From the NCBI GenBank assembly GCA_029262095.1, contig JAJDAB010000167.1, forward strand, positions 1-5,872: a stretch of DNA of 5,872 nt, in the 5' to 3' direction. Under the pieces are notes generated by a model. That model saw only the letters and a program-made list of their open reading frames with translations, ran no database searches and was not told where the DNA came from. A program made the position numbers and the translations under genes. The stretch comes from Candidatus Hydrogenedentota bacterium (GTDB lineage: Bacteria; Hydrogenedentota; Hydrogenedentia; Hydrogenedentales; SLHB01). Below, piece by piece: positions 4,920 to 5,872 of the stretch; within the stretch, counting starts at the first letter, position 1, and each line of letters starts with the position of its first letter.

Positions 4920-4955
4920 GCGCCAAATTATGAATCGCAAGTGTTTTTTGGCGCG
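4919..4955. promoter_or_regulatory. Perfect 9-base inverted repeat upstream of the SRPBCC gene
   Basis: CGCGCCAAA (4919-4927) and TTTGGCGCG (4947-4955) are exactly complementary, separated by 19 bases. There is no T-run after either arm, so a terminator is unlikely. It sits 63-99 bases upstream of the SRPBCC start and touches the GTTC-N8-GAAC site. A regulatory site or cruciform-like element is possible; I see no confident promoter boxes. Confidence 0.45.
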
Positions 4956-5135
4956 AGGAGAACAACGCAACCGCGAGTGTAGAGTTGGGGGAAAGGAACA
5001 TTTGCCCTTGTTAGTTCGTTGTGAGAGATAGATCGCGAATGCACCGGCCAACAGGTCAGTCAGCCTGTCAAGCAAGAATGAAGCAGTGACTTACAAAAGG
5101 CCAAGTGCTCACGCAGTTCGTGTTTGGGACAACGC
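4956..5135. other. Spacer without a recognisable gene
   Basis: No reading frame with coding character or RNA gene is apparent on either strand. The region separates the SRPBCC promoter area from the GC-rich coding remnant. Confidence 0.5.
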
Positions 5136-5243
5136 TTACAATACCCGCCCTGCGACCGCGTCCAGTTTCTTGAGCACTTTCGGGTCGCGTGCGTCGGGCT
5201 GGGTGATGAGCGCGTACTCGAGCGCGGTGCGGCAGCCGTGAAG
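5136..5243 (-). pseudogene. GC-rich coding remnant of an unrecognised gene
   Basis: Directly after the HxlR stop, and in the same frame, 35 codons read LHGCRTALEYALITQPDARD then PKVLKKLDAVAGRVL, ending at TAA 5138-5136. Third codon positions are almost all G or C, unlike the HxlR frame just upstream, and the amino-acid pattern looks like the C-terminal end of a real protein. There is no start codon. I do not recognise the family. It is probably the 3' end of a gene whose body was lost, though a chance open frame is possible over so short a length. Confidence 0.4.
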
Positions 5244-5555
5244 TCAAGAAGTTCCATTCTCTCGGTCGTACCTCTTCCGCGCCTTCTCAACCTTGTTCAT
5301 GTGCCTGCCGCGCCAAGCGGCTATGGCCGTACCAAGAGGCTGAAAGGTCTTGCCTAGCTCGGTGAGCGAGAACTCGACACGCGCCGGAATCTCGTTGAAT
5401 TGCTTCCTATTGACGATGCCGTCACGCTCTAGCTCACGCAACTGTCGCGTAAGCATACGTTGGCTAACGCCCGGAATGAGTTTCCGGAGGGCATTGAAGC
5501 GGAGAGCTCCGTCGATTTCTAATGCGTAGATGATGGCCGGTTTCCACGAAATATC
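5244..5555 (-). pseudogene. HxlR-family regulator lacking N-terminus and start codon
   Basis: The frame reads SWKPAIIYALEIDGALRFNA, then LRKLIPGVSQRMLTRQLREL, ERDGIVNRKQFNEIPARVEF and SLTELGKTFQPLGTAIAAWR, ending HMNKVEKARKRYDRE and a few more residues. This is the HxlR winged-helix domain from the first helix to the C-terminal dimer helix; the family comprises DNA-binding repressors or activators, often responding to aldehydes or redox stress. The usual start (Cys-Pro-Val, then a -GGKW- motif) is absent: upstream of Trp the frame runs through unrelated residues to a TAA at 5600-5598, with no ATG, GTG or TTG before the internal ATG at 5456. The first 20-30 codons have been lost or replaced. 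Translation from ATG 5456 would lack the first helices and probably not fold. The region upstream overlaps the start of the divergent gene at 5586. Confidence 0.8.
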
Positions 5556-5573
5556 TGGCCGTAGGTGAGCGAA

Positions 5574-5579
5574 AAAGGG
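5574..5579 (+). promoter_or_regulatory. Ribosome-binding site of the PF17648-like gene
   Basis: AAAGGG ends 6 bases before the ATG at 5586; the next in-frame ATG at 5592 would be 12 bases away, so 5586 is preferred. Confidence 0.55.
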
Positions 5580-5585
5580 CTGACA

Positions 5586-5872
5586 ATGAACATGGATTTA
5601 CTGCAAAAAAAACGGCAAGGAACGAGGCCAAACACAACGAACGCTACGCCCCATTCCCAGCTCAACCAACACGGGCCGCCAGAGATTATGGCGCAGCTCT
5701 TCGAATGGTCCTTTTCCCTGCCGAATGTTGAAGAACAACCAAGCCGCATATCTGTTCCTGGCTCCCGAGCCTTAATCCTGCGCGACGACGTGGCCGTAAA
5801 CGAGAAAGCGTTTATGACAGGCCGGGAATTTGCGCATATTCATCCCGAGCCGGATTTCGGCAGCATGCACCT
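5586..5872 (+). CDS. PF17648/DUF5519 'luciferase-domain' family protein, 5' part
   Basis: The frame opens at ATG 5586 and runs 95 complete codons to the right edge without a stop, so the gene is cut by the window. Residues 12-50 include TRPNTTNATPHSQLNQHGPP and a helix with LFEWSFSLPNV, followed by SRISVPGSRALIL (residues 53-65) and AFMTGREFAHIHPEPDFGS then MHL at the end. The GREFAH-HP----GS-HL motif and the SVPG-RAL strand are what I know from the family named luciferase domain (PF17648, DUF5519). These are small proteins of unsettled biochemistry, and no light-producing role is implied. The conserved His residues could bind metal or act in catalysis. It is divergent to the broken HxlR gene, which suggests a former regulator-target pair, or only a junction. 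The family assignment is from memory of motifs. Confidence 0.75.
   Translation, partial: MNMDLLQKKRQGTRPNTTNATPHSQLNQHGPPEIMAQLFEWSFSLPNVEEQPSRISVPGSRALILRDDVAVNEKAFMTGREFAHIHPEPDFGSMH

Overview
The window is an accessory, repeat-rich stretch of a bacterial chromosome of mixed base composition. The host cannot be named from this sequence. The dispersed intergenic repeats built on short words such as CACAGAT and CTTCGCGCCTTTGCGTGAG resemble repeats I associate with large environmental genomes (Planctomycetota, Verrucomicrobiota, Hydrogenedentota and similar), but that is an impression, not a demonstration. All intact genes use ordinary Shine-Dalgarno sites and bacterial codon rules.

Layout. 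Positions 1-237 (+) hold the last 78 codons of a gene entering from the left. Its C-x4-C tail resembles the swinging-arm cysteine pair of class Ia ribonucleotide reductase. It converges on a 563-residue TIR-domain membrane protein at 312-2003 (-), which has a cytoplasmic TIR domain, one membrane segment, and two gapless 146-residue copies of a cysteine-bearing domain probably outside the membrane. From about 2228 to 3991 four copies (A-D) of an intergenic repeat dominate. Copy A runs into a 78-residue antitoxin-like gene (2479-2715, +) with no toxin after it. Copy D carries a broken second antitoxin whose start codons are all lost. Between copies C and D lies a possible 51-residue gene (3368-3523, +) with a strong ribosome-binding site.

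At about 3990 the broken antitoxin abuts, tail to tail, the 3' part of a truncated ArsR-type repressor on the minus strand. Upstream of that repressor, in minus-strand order, lies an intact SRPBCC (AHSA1-like) gene at 4212-4856. SRPBCC plus ArsR is a familiar two-gene unit; here the SRPBCC partner looks intact and the regulator looks decayed. Further right is a GC-rich coding remnant (5136-5243, -), an HxlR-family regulator lacking its N-terminus and any standard start codon (5244-5555, -), and a divergent PF17648/DUF5519 'luciferase-domain' gene running off the right edge (5586-5872, +).

The main themes are an unusual TIR membrane receptor-like protein and a graveyard of decayed regulators and antitoxins stitched together by a repeat family. 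No complete multi-gene defence system is visible. The TIR protein is the best candidate for undescribed biology.
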